Positions 1 through 8,893 of a stretch of DNA of 64,000 nucleotides are shown in pieces. The translations under genes were made by a program, and so were the position numbers. The notes under the pieces are model-generated. The model searched no databases, was not told the origin of the DNA, and was given only the letters and a program-made list of their open reading frames with translations. How positions within the stretch are numbered: position 1 is the first letter of the stretch; each line of letters opens with the position of its first letter. Where the stretch lies: the NCBI RefSeq assembly GCF_003751445.1, contig NZ_RJUU01000001.1, positions 4,469,001 through 4,533,000 of the forward strand, read 5' to 3'. The stretch comes from Streptomyces sp. 840.1 (GTDB lineage Bacteria; Actinomycetota; Actinomycetes; Streptomycetales; Streptomycetaceae).

Positions 1-1003
1 TCGTGGGCGGCTCGGCGCCGGTCCGCGCGCCGCAGGACTCCCCGGACGGCTTCCGGTCACCGCCCAGGGGCGCCACCGTCGCGCACCCGCCGATGTTCTT
101 GCGGCCGTCCGACGGCTGCGCGGCGTTCAGCTGCTTCAGCGCGTCGGCCGCGCCGACCACCGGGTACTCGGCGCCCTTCTCCAGGCCCTTCAACTGCCCG
201 CCGCCGCCGATCACCTGCCCGTCCGTGCCGACCTGGACGCCGGTCGCCCAGCCGTACGTGGGCAGCCCGTCCACCACCGTATCCGCGTTCACCACACGGG
301 CCGAGCCCATCAGCTGGCGGGCGTCGAGGGCGGCGCCGTCCTGGCCGGCCGCCTTCAGCACGGGCACCGCCGCCGCCTTGGCGTCCTTCTCGCTCACCGG
401 TGATCCCGAGCCGCCCGGCGCCACGTGCCCGCTCGAACAGGTCGCCTTGTGCCCGCAGTTGTCCGTGCCGCCGGAGCCGTACCGGGCGAACGTCCAGGTG
501 CCCGGTGCCTGCTTGCCGACCCGCAGCACCGGTCCCGAGCCGTCGCCGTCGGGGCCCACCTTCCAGGAGGTGCCCTCGGCCCGCGGCGTGCCGTCGAGGC
601 CGAGCGCCTTCGCCAGCCGGGCCACCTCGGCCGCGGAGACGGTTCCGCTCGTGCGCTGGACGGCGGCCTTCGCCGGGCCGTCCGGCAGCGCTCCGGCCGC
701 GCGGTAGACCAGCCGTCCGCCGTGCGGATCGGGCTCGCCCGGCGCGATGCCCTTCGGTGGGGCCGACGCGCCGGGGGAGTCCGCCGCCGGACCGCCCGTC
801 CCCTCGTCCAGGGAGAGCGGCGGGGGAGTGGTGCCGGAACCGTCCGAGGCGGTGTACTCGCCGCCGCCGTGGCCGTCCGCGGTGGCGGCCCAGTACGCGC
901 CGCCGCCACCGGCCAGCAGTACGGCTGCCGCCACCGAGGCCACGGCGAGCGGCGAACGCCGCTGGGGGCCGGTCACGTCGTTGTCGGGTCGCTCGGTGCT
1001 CAC
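1..1003 (-). CDS. Secreted/single-span hypothetical protein, 3' end outside the window
   Basis: The frame reads from a GTG at 1003 to the window edge with no stop, so about 334 residues are visible and the C-terminus is missing. An AAGGAG Shine-Dalgarno about 8 nt upstream (1012-1018) fixes the start. The N-terminus is a short polar segment followed by one hydrophobic Ala/Val/Leu stretch at about residues 17-35, then a Pro/Gly/Ser-rich linker. This suggests a type II anchor with an exported domain. Later segments hold spaced cysteines (around NCGHKATC) that may form a disulfide in the exported part. No family is recognised. It is convergent with nothing inside the window and lies 180 bp from the small gene at 1187-1384 on the same strand. 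Confidence 0.8.
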   Translation of the reverse strand, partial: MSTERPDNDVTGPQRRSPLAVASVAAAVLLAGGGGAYWAATADGHGGGEYTASDGSGTTPPPLSLDEGTGGPAADSPGASAPPKGIAPGEPDPHGGRLVYRAAGALPDGPAKAAVQRTSGTVSAAEVARLAKALGLDGTPRAEGTSWKVGPDGDGSGPVLRVGKQAPGTWTFARYGSGGTDNCGHKATCSSGHVAPGGSGSPVSEKDAKAAAVPVLKAAGQDGAALDARQLMGSARVVNADTVVDGLPTYGWATGVQVGTDGQVIGGGGQLKGLEKGAEYPVVGAADALKQLNAAQPSDGRKNIGGCATVAPLGGDRKPSGESCGARTGAEPPT

Positions 1004-1186
1004 CGGATCGCTCCTTCGCCTGCATTGGCGTCATGTGCCTGGCCGGCACATGGCCCGCCCCTCGGGTGCGGACACCGATGGGACGGGGCGCGGGAGCGCA
1101 CGGTTCCCCCGTGGGGCGGCAGTTGCGGCGGGAGGGAGGTCGGGGAGGGGCCGGCGCGACGTCTGGAGCGCCGTACTCCGGCCCTG

Positions 1187-1384
1187 TCAGTCGCCGTACT
1201 CCGACATCGAGTCGATCAGCCTCGCCGAGGCGGGAGGCACGGTCACCCCGTGAATCCGGGACGGCTCCACAGGGGTCGCGGCGATCTTTGTGGGTACCAC
1301 CCAGTGCGGAGCCATCCGTGCGCAGTCTCCGCGCAGCTCAGCCAGACCGGACTCGGACTCGGGCGGGGCGATGTTGTTCGACAT
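1187..1384 (-). CDS. Small conserved-looking protein, 65 residues, function unknown
   Basis: A 65-residue frame starts at ATG 1384 and ends at a TGA at 1187-1189. The protein is acidic at the N-terminus (MSNNIAPPESESGL), has a central Pro-containing segment with one Cys, and no membrane span. There is no Shine-Dalgarno sequence; a TACGGT hexamer sits 6 nt before the ATG, which fits a leaderless message. It is transcribed divergently from the kinase gene at 1539. I recall a similar short gene beside the kinase in other streptomycetes, which supports it being real, but I cannot give it a function. Confidence 0.65.
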   Translation of the reverse strand: MSNNIAPPESESGLAELRGDCARMAPHWVVPTKIAATPVEPSRIHGVTVPPASARLIDSMSEYGD

Positions 1385-1390
1385 ATCCGC

Positions 1391-1396
1391 ACCGTA
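1391..1396 (-). promoter_or_regulatory. -10 hexamer TACGGT for a leaderless message
   Basis: TACGGT reads on the minus strand and ends 6 nt before ATG 1384, so transcription would begin at or next to the start codon. No -35 box is clear. Confidence 0.45.
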
Positions 1397-1538
1397 AGCA
1401 CCCCCGAGCTCAGGAGGAAAGCCCTACTATCGGGTAGTTTTTCCGCTTCGCCTGGTTGCCCGAACCGGTAGCGTTAACTGTCACGCCGACCCGGGAACGC
1501 GGACACCGTTCCCTCGACCTCCGCAGGAGCAGTCTCCC

Positions 1539-2513
1539 GTGCGTATCGCAGTCACCGGCTCCATCGCCACCGACCACCTCATGACCTTCCCCGGCCGATT
1601 CGCGGACCAGCTGGTCGCGGACCAGCTGCACACGGTCTCGCTCTCCTTCCTGGTCGACAACCTGGACGTGCGCCGCGGAGGTGTCGCCGCGAACATCTGC
1701 TTCGGCATGGGCCTGCTCGGCACCGCCCCGATCCTGGTCGGCGCCGCCGGCGCCGACTTCGACGAGTACCGCGCCTGGCTCGACCGCCACGGCGTCGACA
1801 CCGGATCGGTGCGGATCTCCGAGGTCCTGCACACCGCCCGCTTCGTCTGCACGACCGACGCCGACCACAACCAGATCGGCTCCTTCTACACCGGCGCCAT
1901 GAGCGAGGCCCGGCTGATCGAGCTGAAGGCCGTCGCCGACCGGGTGGGCGGCCTGGATCTCGTCTCCATCGGCGCCGACGACCCCGAGGGCATGCTCCGC
2001 CACACGGAGGAGTGCCGCTCCCGCGGAATCCCGTTCGCCGCGGACTTCTCGCAGCAGATCGCCCGGATGGACGGCGACGAGATCCGCATCCTGCTCGACG
2101 GGGCCACGTACCTCTTCTCCAACGAGTACGAGAAGGGGCTCATCGAGTCGAAGACCGGCTGGACCGACGAGGAGATCCTCTCCAAGGTCGGCCACCGCGT
2201 CACCACCCTCGGCGCCCAGGGCGTACGCATCGAGCGCGCCGGCGAGGAGCCGATCGAGGTCGGCTGCGCCGAGGAGAAGAGCAAGACCGACCCGACCGGC
2301 GTCGGCGACGCCTTCCGCGCCGGATTCCTCTCCGGCCTCGCCTGGGGCGTCGGCCTGGAGCGGGCCGCCCAGGTCGGCTGCATGCTCGCCACCCTGGTCA
2401 TCGAGACGGTCGGCACCCAGGAGTACACCCTGCACCGCACCCACTTCATGGACCGCTTCACCAAGGCCTATGGCCACGAGGCCGCCGACGAGGTCCGCAC
2501 GCACCTCGCCTAG
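1539..2513 (+). CDS. PfkB-family carbohydrate/adenosine kinase
   Basis: This 324-residue ribokinase-fold kinase should transfer phosphate from ATP to a sugar or nucleoside hydroxyl in the cytoplasm. The C-terminal PfkB signature DPTGVGDAFRAGF supplies the anion hole and the catalytic Asp (in GVGDAF), and the N-terminal half has the substrate-side GGVAANICFGMG motif. The start is GTG 1539, with AGGAG at 1525-1529 nine bases upstream. Length and position beside the cta genes match mycobacterial AdoK (Rv2202c, 324 aa, adenosine kinase), so adenosine kinase is my preferred reading. A generic sugar kinase cannot be excluded. Its TAG stop lies in a CTAG that flanks the repeat element at 2514-2683. 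Confidence 0.85.
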   Translation: MRIAVTGSIATDHLMTFPGRFADQLVADQLHTVSLSFLVDNLDVRRGGVAANICFGMGLLGTAPILVGAAGADFDEYRAWLDRHGVDTGSVRISEVLHTARFVCTTDADHNQIGSFYTGAMSEARLIELKAVADRVGGLDLVSIGADDPEGMLRHTEECRSRGIPFAADFSQQIARMDGDEIRILLDGATYLFSNEYEKGLIESKTGWTDEEILSKVGHRVTTLGAQGVRIERAGEEPIEVGCAEEKSKTDPTGVGDAFRAGFLSGLAWGVGLERAAQVGCMLATLVIETVGTQEYTLHRTHFMDRFTKAYGHEAADEVRTHLA

Positions 2514-2683
2514 GCGTGTTTTGAAAGTAGCGTCGTCCGCCCGGAGGGCGGGCCGGCGGCGTCCGGTGCGTGCGATCGCAAGGCGCGGACATGGTCTCGT
2601 AGCGGAGCTACCAGGGCATTTCCGCAACGCCGCGAGCGTGCGTGCCAGACGCCGCCGGGCAGACGGGACTTTCACAACACGCA
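2514..2683. repeat. MITE-like element with terminal inverted repeats and CTAG flanks
   Basis: The left end (2514-2529) and the reverse complement of the right end (2667-2682) both read GCGTGTTxTGAAAGT, matching at 14 of 16 positions. The element is about 170 bp, encodes nothing convincing, and is flanked by CTAG at 2510-2513 and 2684-2687. The interior is also self-complementary: a GGCGGCGTC segment near 2555 faces its complement near 2645, and a GTAGC/GCTAC hairpin lies near 2606-2618. CTAG duplication fits the 4-bp YTAR target of IS5-group transposases, so this is probably a non-autonomous IS5-type element. It fills the space between two convergent genes and may act as a terminator. Confidence 0.7.
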
Positions 2684-2694
2684 CTAGGAACGAG

Positions 2695-4077
2695 TCAGGA
2701 CAGCCGGCGGACCACATAGGCCGAGCCCCGGTCCGCCGGCTCCTCACCCACGTACTCCTGCTCGCGCATCGCACACCAGGCCGGAATGTCGAGCCTGGCC
2801 GCCTCGTCGTCGGACAGGACGGTCACCGTCCCGCCCACCGGTACCCCTCCGATCACCTTTGCGAGCTCGATCACCGGAATGGGGCAGCGCCTGCCGAGCG
2901 CGTCGACGACCAGGGAGGCCGCCGGGCCGGGCGAGGGCGCGGCCGCAGCGGGCGCCCCCAGCTGCTCGCGCACCCCGGCCACCGCCCCCGGAAGCACGTC
3001 GAGGAAGCGGTCGACGTCCTCCTCGGTGGTGCCCGGCGGCAGCGACACGCGGACGTTGCCCTCCGACAGCACCCCCATCGCCCTCAGCACATGGCTCGGG
3101 GTCAGCGTGCTGCTCGTGCAGGACGAGCCCGACGACACGGAGAAGCCCGCCCGGTCCAGCTCCAGGAGCAGCGTCTCCCCGTCGACATAGAGACAGGAGA
3201 ACGTGACCAGGTGCGGCAGCCGCCGTACCGGGTCACCGACGACCTCCACATCGGGCACCAGTACGGGCACCCGGCTCCGGATCCGGTCCACCAGGGCCCG
3301 CAGCCGCGCCGACTCGGCTGCCGCCTCCGCCCGCACCGCCCGCAGCGAGGCCGCCGCGGCCACGATCGCCGGAATGTCCTCGAAGCCCGCGGCTCGCCCC
3401 GACTCCCGCTCGTCGGCCGGACCCTGGACCGCGAACCGGACGCCCTTGCGCACCGCCAGCAGCCCGACCCCGGGCGGCCCGCCCCATTTGTGCGCGCTCG
3501 CCGCGAGCAGCGACCAGCCGCCCGGCACCGGTGCCAGGCCCAGCGACTGGGCGGCGTCCACCAGCAGCGGCACCCCCGCCTCCCGGCAGAGCCCGGCGAC
3601 CTCGGCCACCGGCTGCTCGGTGCCGACCTCGTGGTTGGCGGACTGCAGGCAGGCCAGCGCGGTGTCCTCGCGCAGCGCCGCCGCGTACCCCTGCGGGCTC
3701 ACCGCCCCCGACCGGTCCACCGGCACCTCGGTGACCGATCCGCCGCGGCCCTCGTGGTCGGCGGCCGAATGGAGCACGGACGAGTGTTCGACGGCCGACA
3801 CCACCAGATGGCGGCCGACACGCCGACGCCCGGCGAGAGCCCCGGAAATTCCTGAGTGCACCGCCCGGGTGCCCGAGGAGGTGAAAGTGAGCTCGTCGGG
3901 GCGGCAGCCGACCGCCTCTGCGGCCGCCTCCCTGGCCGCGTCCAGCAGCAGCCGGGCCCGGCGCCCCTCCCGGTGGAGCCGGGCCGGATCGGCCCAGCCC
4001 TCGTCCAGCGCGGCAAGCAGCGCCTGGCGGGCGACGGGGTGGAGGGGGGCGGCGGACGCGGCGTCGAAGTAGGGCAC
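2695..4077 (-). CDS. Cysteine desulfurase fused to a TusA-type sulfur carrier domain
   Basis: The N-terminal 370 residues are a class V (NifS/IscS-like) PLP enzyme. The Schiff-base lysine is K197 in SAHKWGG, and the persulfide cysteine is C320 in a mobile loop (SSGSSCTSS). The C-terminal part (about 388-460) is a TusA domain with the Cys-Pro signature (RRCPIP, C398), which accepts sulfane sulfur. The fusion should pass sulfur within one polypeptide, toward tRNA thiolation, Moco or other sulfur acceptors. It starts at GTG 4077; no Shine-Dalgarno is visible and TAGCGT lies 6 nt upstream, consistent with a leaderless message. It is divergent from ctaC, so a link to respiratory cofactor supply is possible but not shown. 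Confidence 0.88.
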   Translation of the reverse strand: MPYFDAASAAPLHPVARQALLAALDEGWADPARLHREGRRARLLLDAAREAAAEAVGCRPDELTFTSSGTRAVHSGISGALAGRRRVGRHLVVSAVEHSSVLHSAADHEGRGGSVTEVPVDRSGAVSPQGYAAALREDTALACLQSANHEVGTEQPVAEVAGLCREAGVPLLVDAAQSLGLAPVPGGWSLLAASAHKWGGPPGVGLLAVRKGVRFAVQGPADERESGRAAGFEDIPAIVAAAASLRAVRAEAAAESARLRALVDRIRSRVPVLVPDVEVVGDPVRRLPHLVTFSCLYVDGETLLLELDRAGFSVSSGSSCTSSTLTPSHVLRAMGVLSEGNVRVSLPPGTTEEDVDRFLDVLPGAVAGVREQLGAPAAAAPSPGPAASLVVDALGRRCPIPVIELAKVIGGVPVGGTVTVLSDDEAARLDIPAWCAMREQEYVGEEPADRGSAYVVRRLS

Positions 4078-4083
4078 CCGGCC

Positions 4084-4089
4084 ACGCTA
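4084..4089 (-). promoter_or_regulatory. -10 hexamer TAGCGT for a leaderless message
   Basis: TAGCGT on the minus strand ends 6 nt before GTG 4077 and no ribosome binding site is present. Confidence 0.45.
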
Positions 4090-4239
4090 GCCGGGTCCGG
4101 GGACCGGCTCGGGACCGCCCGCCCGCAGGGGTAGGAGAGGGGGCGTCAGATGGCGGCCGGTGGCGCGGATTCCACCCCTTCGGGGAGTCGGACGGCGCGT
4201 TGGGCACCCTCCCCGCGCGACCCCAAATAGCGTCCAGTA

Positions 4240-4268
4240 GGGTTTGGTCCGCATAAACATCCAAACCC
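4240..4268. promoter_or_regulatory. 8-bp dyad upstream of ctaC
   Basis: GGGTTTGG (4240-4247) and CCAAACCC (4261-4268) are perfect inverted arms around 13 AT-leaning bases that include a possible -10 (CATAAA). It lies about 80 bp before the ctaC start, in the divergent gap with the cysteine desulfurase. It could be an operator or a leader hairpin of the oxidase operon. Confidence 0.4.
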
Positions 4269-4347
4269 CTGCCCGCGTCAGGGGCGGCGACCGACAAACG
4301 AGACGGGCGCGCCGACCGTGCGGGCGAGACTCTCGGGAAGGCGCTAC

Positions 4348-5310
4348 GTGAGTCCCAACGGCTCCGACCGCTCGTCGCGGCGCCCGATGCGGCGGAAGCT
4401 GCCGCAGGTGCTGACTGCGGGCCTGATCCTGGCGACCGCAACCGGTTGCACATACAAGGATTTCCCCCGCCTTGGTATGCCTACACCGGTAACGGAAGAG
4501 GCCCCACGGATCCTTTCCCTCTGGCAGGGCTCGTGGGCGGCAGCGCTCGCCACGGGTGTGCTGGTCTGGGGCCTGATCCTGTGGAGCGTCATCTTCCACC
4601 GGCGCAGCCGCACCAAGGTGGAGGTTCCTCCGCAGACCCGGTACAACATGCCGATCGAGGCGTTGTACACCGTGGTCCCTCTGATCATCGTCTCGGTGTT
4701 GTTCTACTTCACCGCGCGCGACGAATCGAAGATCCTCGAGCTCTCCCCGAAGCCCGCCCACACGGTCAACGTGGTCGGCTACCAGTGGAGCTGGGGTTTC
4801 AACTACATCGAGAACGTGGACGGCTCGGCCGCCACGGGCAACGAGGTCCCCAAGGAGCTCGACGCCATCCCGGACCGGTTCCGCAAGGACTTCCCCAAGG
4901 GTGCTGACGGCGTCTACGACGTCGGCGTCCCGGGAACCCGGAACCCGCAGAACGGCAACCCGGGTCCGACCCTGTGGCTGGCCAAGGGGGAGAAGGTCCG
5001 CTTCATCCTGACTTCGCGTGACGTCATCCACTCCTTCTGGGTGGTGCCGTTCCTCATGAAGCAGGACGTCATTCCGGGCCACACCAACTCCTTCGAGGTG
5101 ACTCCCAACCAGGAGGGCACCTTCATGGGCAAGTGCGCCGAGCTCTGTGGCGCCGACCACTCCCGCATGCTCTTCAACGTCAAGGTCGTCTCCCCGGAGC
5201 GCTACCAGGCGCACCTCAAGGAGCTGGCGAAGAAGGGCAACACGGGCTACGTGCCGGCCGGCATCGAGCAGACTGACCCGGCCAGGAATGCGGAGACGAA
5301 CAAACTGTGA
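4348..5310 (+). CDS. ctaC: Cytochrome c oxidase subunit II (aa3-type)
   Basis: This 320-residue membrane lipoprotein receives electrons from the bc1-bound cytochrome c and passes them through the CuA centre to subunit I. The start chosen is GTG 4348, preceded by GGGAAGG; a GTG at 4318 is also in frame but lacks a site. The N-terminus has a signal sequence ending near ATGC, a plausible lipobox, then two transmembrane segments at about 50-75 and 95-115. The CuA motif is complete: C263, E265, C267, H271 and M274 in [12 protein letters not shown]. The stop overlaps the GTG of ctaD by 4 nt, so the two are translationally coupled in a ctaCDF operon. Confidence 0.95.
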   Translation: MSPNGSDRSSRRPMRRKLPQVLTAGLILATATGCTYKDFPRLGMPTPVTEEAPRILSLWQGSWAAALATGVLVWGLILWSVIFHRRSRTKVEVPPQTRYNMPIEALYTVVPLIIVSVLFYFTARDESKILELSPKPAHTVNVVGYQWSWGFNYIENVDGSAATGNEVPKELDAIPDRFRKDFPKGADGVYDVGVPGTRNPQNGNPGPTLWLAKGEKVRFILTSRDVIHSFWVVPFLMKQDVIPGHTNSFEVTPNQEGTFMGKCAELCGADHSRMLFNVKVVSPERYQAHLKELAKKGNTGYVPAGIEQTDPARNAETNKL

Positions 5311-7043
5311 GCATCCTCAACGAACCTCAGGGTGCCGCGGCAGCAGACGACTCGTACGAGGACGAGCTGCCGGTCCGGCGCAAGCAGCCGGGAAACGTCG
5401 TCATCAAGTGGATGACCACCACTGACCACAAGACGATCGGCACGATGTACCTGGTCACATCGTTCGCCTTCTTCTGCATCGGCGGTCTGCTCGCGCTCTT
5501 CATGCGCGCCGAGCTGGCCCGTCCGGGCACGCAGATCATGTCGAACGAGCAGTTCAACCAGGCGTTCACGATGCACGGCACGATCATGCTGCTGATGTTC
5601 GCGACGCCGCTGTTCGCCGGATTCGCGAACTGGATCATGCCGCTGCAGATCGGCGCGCCCGACGTGGCGTTCCCGCGGCTGAACATGTTCGCCTACTGGC
5701 TCTACCTCTTCGGCTCGATCATCGCGGTGGCCGGCTTCCTCACCCCGCAGGGTGCGGCCGACTTCGGCTGGTTCGCCTACTCCCCGCTCTCGGACGCGGT
5801 CCGTTCGCCGGGCGTCGGCGCCGATATGTGGATCATGGGTCTGGCCTTCTCCGGATTCGGCACGATCCTCGGTTCGGTCAACTTCATCACCACGATCATC
5901 TGCATGCGCGCACCCGGCATGACGATGTTCCGCATGCCGATCTTCGTCTGGAACGTCCTGCTGACCGGTGTTCTGGTCCTGCTGGCCTTCCCGGTCCTCG
6001 CCGCGGCGCTCTTCGCGCTCGAGGCGGACCGAAAATTCGGGGCGCATGTATTCGACGCGGCCAATGGCGGCGCATTGCTGTGGCAACACCTGTTCTGGTT
6101 CTTCGGGCATCCAGAGGTGTACATCATCGCTTTGCCCTTCTTCGGGATCGTCTCCGAAGTGATCCCGGTGTTCAGTCGAAAGCCGATGTTCGGATACATC
6201 GGCCTGATCGGCGCGACGATCGCCATCGCGGGTCTGTCCGTGACCGTGTGGGCCCACCACATGTACGTCACCGGCGGTGTGCTGTTGCCGTTCTTCTCGT
6301 TCATGACGTTCCTCATCGCGGTCCCGACCGGGGTGAAGTTCTTCAACTGGATCGGCACGATGTGGAAGGGCTCACTGTCCTTCGAGACACCGATGCTCTG
6401 GGCCGTCGGCTTCCTGATCACCTTCGCCTTCGGTGGTCTGACCGGCGTCATCCTCGCCTCGCCCCCGATGGACTTCCACGTCTCGGACTCGTACTTCGTG
6501 GTGGCGCACTTCCACTACGTGGTGTTCGGCACCGTCGTCTTCGCGATGTTCTCCGGATTCCACTTCTGGTGGCCGAAGTTCACCGGCAAGATGCTGGACG
6601 AGCGGCTCGGCAAGATCACCTTCTGGACGCTGTTCGTGGGCTTCCACGGCACGTTCCTGGTACAGCACTGGCTGGGCGCCGAGGGCATGCCGCGCCGCTA
6701 CGCGGACTACCTCGCGGCGGACGGCTTCACCGCCCTGAACACGATCTCCACGATCTGTTCGTTCCTGCTCGGCCTGTCGATCCTGCCGTTCTTCTACAAC
6801 GTCTGGAAGACGGCCAAGTACGGCAAGAAGATCGAGGTCGACGACCCGTGGGGTTACGGCCGTTCGCTGGAGTGGGCGACCTCCTGCCCGCCGCCCCGGC
6901 ACAACTTCATCACCCTGCCGCGGATCCGTTCCGAATCCCCGGCGTTCGACCTGCACCACCCGGAAATCACGGCGCTGGAGCAGCTGGAGCACCACTCCGA
7001 GGGTGACAAGGCCCTCGCCGGCGGCAAGGAGGCTGGCAAGTGA
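5307..7043 (+). CDS. ctaD: Cytochrome c oxidase subunit I (aa3-type)
   Basis: This 578-residue protein is the catalytic haem-copper subunit, which reduces O2 to water and pumps protons. Ligands are all visible: H90 (MHGT) and H403 for low-spin haem a, H401 for haem a3 (VAHFHYV), and H268, H317 and H318 for CuB (GHPEVY and WAHHMY). Y272 is the cross-linked tyrosine. About twelve transmembrane helices are evident, with a hydrophilic C-terminal tail rich in His and Glu. It overlaps ctaC and ctaF by 4 nt at each end. Length is typical of actinobacterial CtaD. Confidence 0.97.
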   Translation: MSILNEPQGAAAADDSYEDELPVRRKQPGNVVIKWMTTTDHKTIGTMYLVTSFAFFCIGGLLALFMRAELARPGTQIMSNEQFNQAFTMHGTIMLLMFATPLFAGFANWIMPLQIGAPDVAFPRLNMFAYWLYLFGSIIAVAGFLTPQGAADFGWFAYSPLSDAVRSPGVGADMWIMGLAFSGFGTILGSVNFITTIICMRAPGMTMFRMPIFVWNVLLTGVLVLLAFPVLAAALFALEADRKFGAHVFDAANGGALLWQHLFWFFGHPEVYIIALPFFGIVSEVIPVFSRKPMFGYIGLIGATIAIAGLSVTVWAHHMYVTGGVLLPFFSFMTFLIAVPTGVKFFNWIGTMWKGSLSFETPMLWAVGFLITFAFGGLTGVILASPPMDFHVSDSYFVVAHFHYVVFGTVVFAMFSGFHFWWPKFTGKMLDERLGKITFWTLFVGFHGTFLVQHWLGAEGMPRRYADYLAADGFTALNTISTICSFLLGLSILPFFYNVWKTAKYGKKIEVDDPWGYGRSLEWATSCPPPRHNFITLPRIRSESPAFDLHHPEITALEQLEHHSEGDKALAGGKEAGK

Positions 7044-7438
7044 AGATCCAGGGCAAGCTGTTCATCTGGCTATCGGTCTTCATCCTCGCCATGGCCGTCA
7101 CGTACGGCGTGTGGTCCAAGGAGCCGGCGGGTACGACCGCGCTCGTCCTGGCCTTCGGCCTGAGCATCATGATCGGCTTCTACCTGGCCTTCACGGCCCG
7201 GCGGGTCGACGCGCTTGCGCAGGACAACAAGGAAGCCGACGTGGCGGACGAGGCCGGCGACGTGGGGTTCTTCTCCCCGCACAGCTGGCAGCCGCTCTCG
7301 CTGGCGGTCGGCGGCGCACTCGCCTTCATGGGAGTCATCTTCGGCTGGTGGCTGCTCTACTTCTCGCTCCCGGTGATCCTGGTCGGCCTGTTCGGCTGGG
7401 TCTTCGAGTACTACCGGGGCGAGAACCGCACCCAGTGA
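7040..7438 (+). CDS. ctaF: Cytochrome c oxidase subunit IV (actinobacterial type)
   Basis: This 132-residue membrane protein has four hydrophobic segments (about 8-25, 35-50, 90-108 and 110-125), with an acidic loop between the second and third. It matches the small actinobacterial oxidase subunit CtaF, which stabilises the bc1-aa3 supercomplex. GTG 7040 overlaps the ctaD stop by 4 nt. The gene closes the ctaCDF operon; a strong terminator follows at 7470-7510. Confidence 0.92.
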   Translation: MKIQGKLFIWLSVFILAMAVTYGVWSKEPAGTTALVLAFGLSIMIGFYLAFTARRVDALAQDNKEADVADEAGDVGFFSPHSWQPLSLAVGGALAFMGVIFGWWLLYFSLPVILVGLFGWVFEYYRGENRTQ

Positions 7439-7469
7439 CACCGCTCCACCCGTGAAACCGCTCCACCTG

Positions 7470-7510
7470 ACGGGGGGCCCGCACTTCCACGAGAAGTGCG
7501 GGCCCCCCGT
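7470..7510 (+). terminator. Strong intrinsic-type terminator after ctaCDF
   Basis: A perfect 18-bp stem (7470-7487 with 7493-7510) has a 5-nt CACGA loop. There is only a short T-tract (GTTTG), as is usual in streptomycetes. Confidence 0.88.
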
Positions 7511-7548
7511 TTGCAGTCACCCCGCGCGCTGAAACGGATGAATCTTCT

Positions 7549-7554
7549 TAGCGT
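7549..7554 (+). promoter_or_regulatory. -10 hexamer TAGCGT for a leaderless message
   Basis: TAGCGT ends 6 nt before ATG 7561 and no Shine-Dalgarno sequence is present. Confidence 0.5.
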
Positions 7555-7560
7555 GGGTTC

Positions 7561-8814
7561 ATGAACCACACGCCGCGCATCCGTCCCGTAGTGAGCTGCA
7601 CTCTGCTGGTCGTGACCCTGGTCGCAGGGATGACCGCCTGTGGGGCGTCCGACAGTCATCCGCTCGCGGCGAAGCCGTACGACGCGGCGGATGAGATCTC
7701 CTCCAACACGCCCGACGGCGGCGAGAAGGTCGACCCGGACAAGCCCCTCGAAGTCAGCGTGGACGGTGACGACGGCCGGATCACCGACGTGACGGCCGTG
7801 GACGCCGAAGGACGCCATCTGGCGGGCGAGCTCGACGCCGACGGGCACCGCTGGCACTCCACCGCCCCGCTCGCCGCAGGCACCCGGTACACCGTCAAGG
7901 TCAGCATGGAGGACGACGACGGCGCCCCAGGCAGCCGCACGCTGTCTTTCGGGACCGCGGCGGCCAAGAGGTTCCTGAAGGTCACCTTCGGCCCTCAGGC
8001 GGGCACCTACGGCGTCGGACAGCCCATTACGGCGCAACTCAGCGCCCCGATCGCCGACAAGGCCTCCCGCGCCACCGTGGAACGCGCGCTGACCGTGCGC
8101 TCCACCCCCGCCGTGACCGGCTCCTGGTACTGGGTGGACGACAAGACGCTGCACTACCGGCCGAAGGAGTACTGGCCGGCCAAGGCCTCCATCGAGGTCA
8201 GCAGCGGCCTGACCGGCATCAAGGTGGCCAACGCGCTGTACGGGGCACCCACGAAAGCGTTGAAGATCACCACCGGCGACCGCATCGAGGCCGTCACCGA
8301 CGCCTCGGAGCACTCCATGACGGTCAAGCGCAACGGCGAAGTGATCAACACCATTCCGGTGACCACGGGCAAGCCCGGCTTCTCCACCCGCAACGGCGTC
8401 AAGGTCGTGCTGGGCAAGGAGTACTACGTACGTATGCGCGGGGAGACCATCGGCATCGCGGAGGGCTCGTCCGACTCGTACGACCTGCCGGTCTACTACG
8501 CGACCCGGGTCACCTGGAGCGGCGAGTACGTGCACGCGGCGCCCTGGTCCACCGGCTCACAGGGTGTCGCCAACGTCAGCCACGGCTGCACCGGGATGAG
8601 CACCAGCGAGGCGGAGTGGTTCTACAACACCGTCCGTGAGGGTGACGTCGTCAGCGTCGTCGGCAGCGAGGGCGAGACCATGACGCCGTTCGACAACGGG
8701 TACGGCGACTGGAACCTCTCCTGGGCGAAATGGCAGAAGGGCAGCGCACTGCAGAACGACACGCCCGACCGGATGGACACGGTTCAGGCGGCGCGGCTGC
8801 GCCCCGAGGTCTGA
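7561..8814 (+). CDS. L,D-transpeptidase lipoprotein (YkuD domain)
   Basis: The 417-residue protein has a lipoprotein signal ending at GMTAC (Cys 27), two Ig-like domains (about 45-130 and 135-240) and a C-terminal YkuD catalytic domain. The active site is seen as H341, C343 and the motif SHGCTGMS; an upstream HAAPW also contributes. The enzyme should form 3-3 cross-links between meso- or LL-diaminopimelate residues of peptidoglycan outside the membrane. It sits alone between ctaCDF and ctaE-qcrCAB, bounded by terminators, and appears to be a leaderless gene. Confidence 0.92.
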   Translation: MNHTPRIRPVVSCTLLVVTLVAGMTACGASDSHPLAAKPYDAADEISSNTPDGGEKVDPDKPLEVSVDGDDGRITDVTAVDAEGRHLAGELDADGHRWHSTAPLAAGTRYTVKVSMEDDDGAPGSRTLSFGTAAAKRFLKVTFGPQAGTYGVGQPITAQLSAPIADKASRATVERALTVRSTPAVTGSWYWVDDKTLHYRPKEYWPAKASIEVSSGLTGIKVANALYGAPTKALKITTGDRIEAVTDASEHSMTVKRNGEVINTIPVTTGKPGFSTRNGVKVVLGKEYYVRMRGETIGIAEGSSDSYDLPVYYATRVTWSGEYVHAAPWSTGSQGVANVSHGCTGMSTSEAEWFYNTVREGDVVSVVGSEGETMTPFDNGYGDWNLSWAKWQKGSALQNDTPDRMDTVQAARLRPEV

Positions 8815-8857
8815 CCGGGGAGTGCGCTGCCCCCCGGAGGGACCAGCGGCAGGAGGA

Positions 8858-8875
8858 GGGGCCGGCAGCGGCCCC
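8858..8875. terminator. Possible bidirectional terminator hairpin
   Basis: GGGGCC (8858-8863) and GGCCCC (8870-8875) form a short GC stem between two convergent genes. Confidence 0.35.
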
Positions 8876-8893
8876 CCGGGCTCCCAGGGGCCC

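Noticed and set aside
1410..1450. Possible terminator (CTAC...GTAG followed by TTTTT) before the kinase gene
   Set aside because: Only four base pairs would form and it lies in a divergent promoter region, so the T-tract is more likely promoter sequence.
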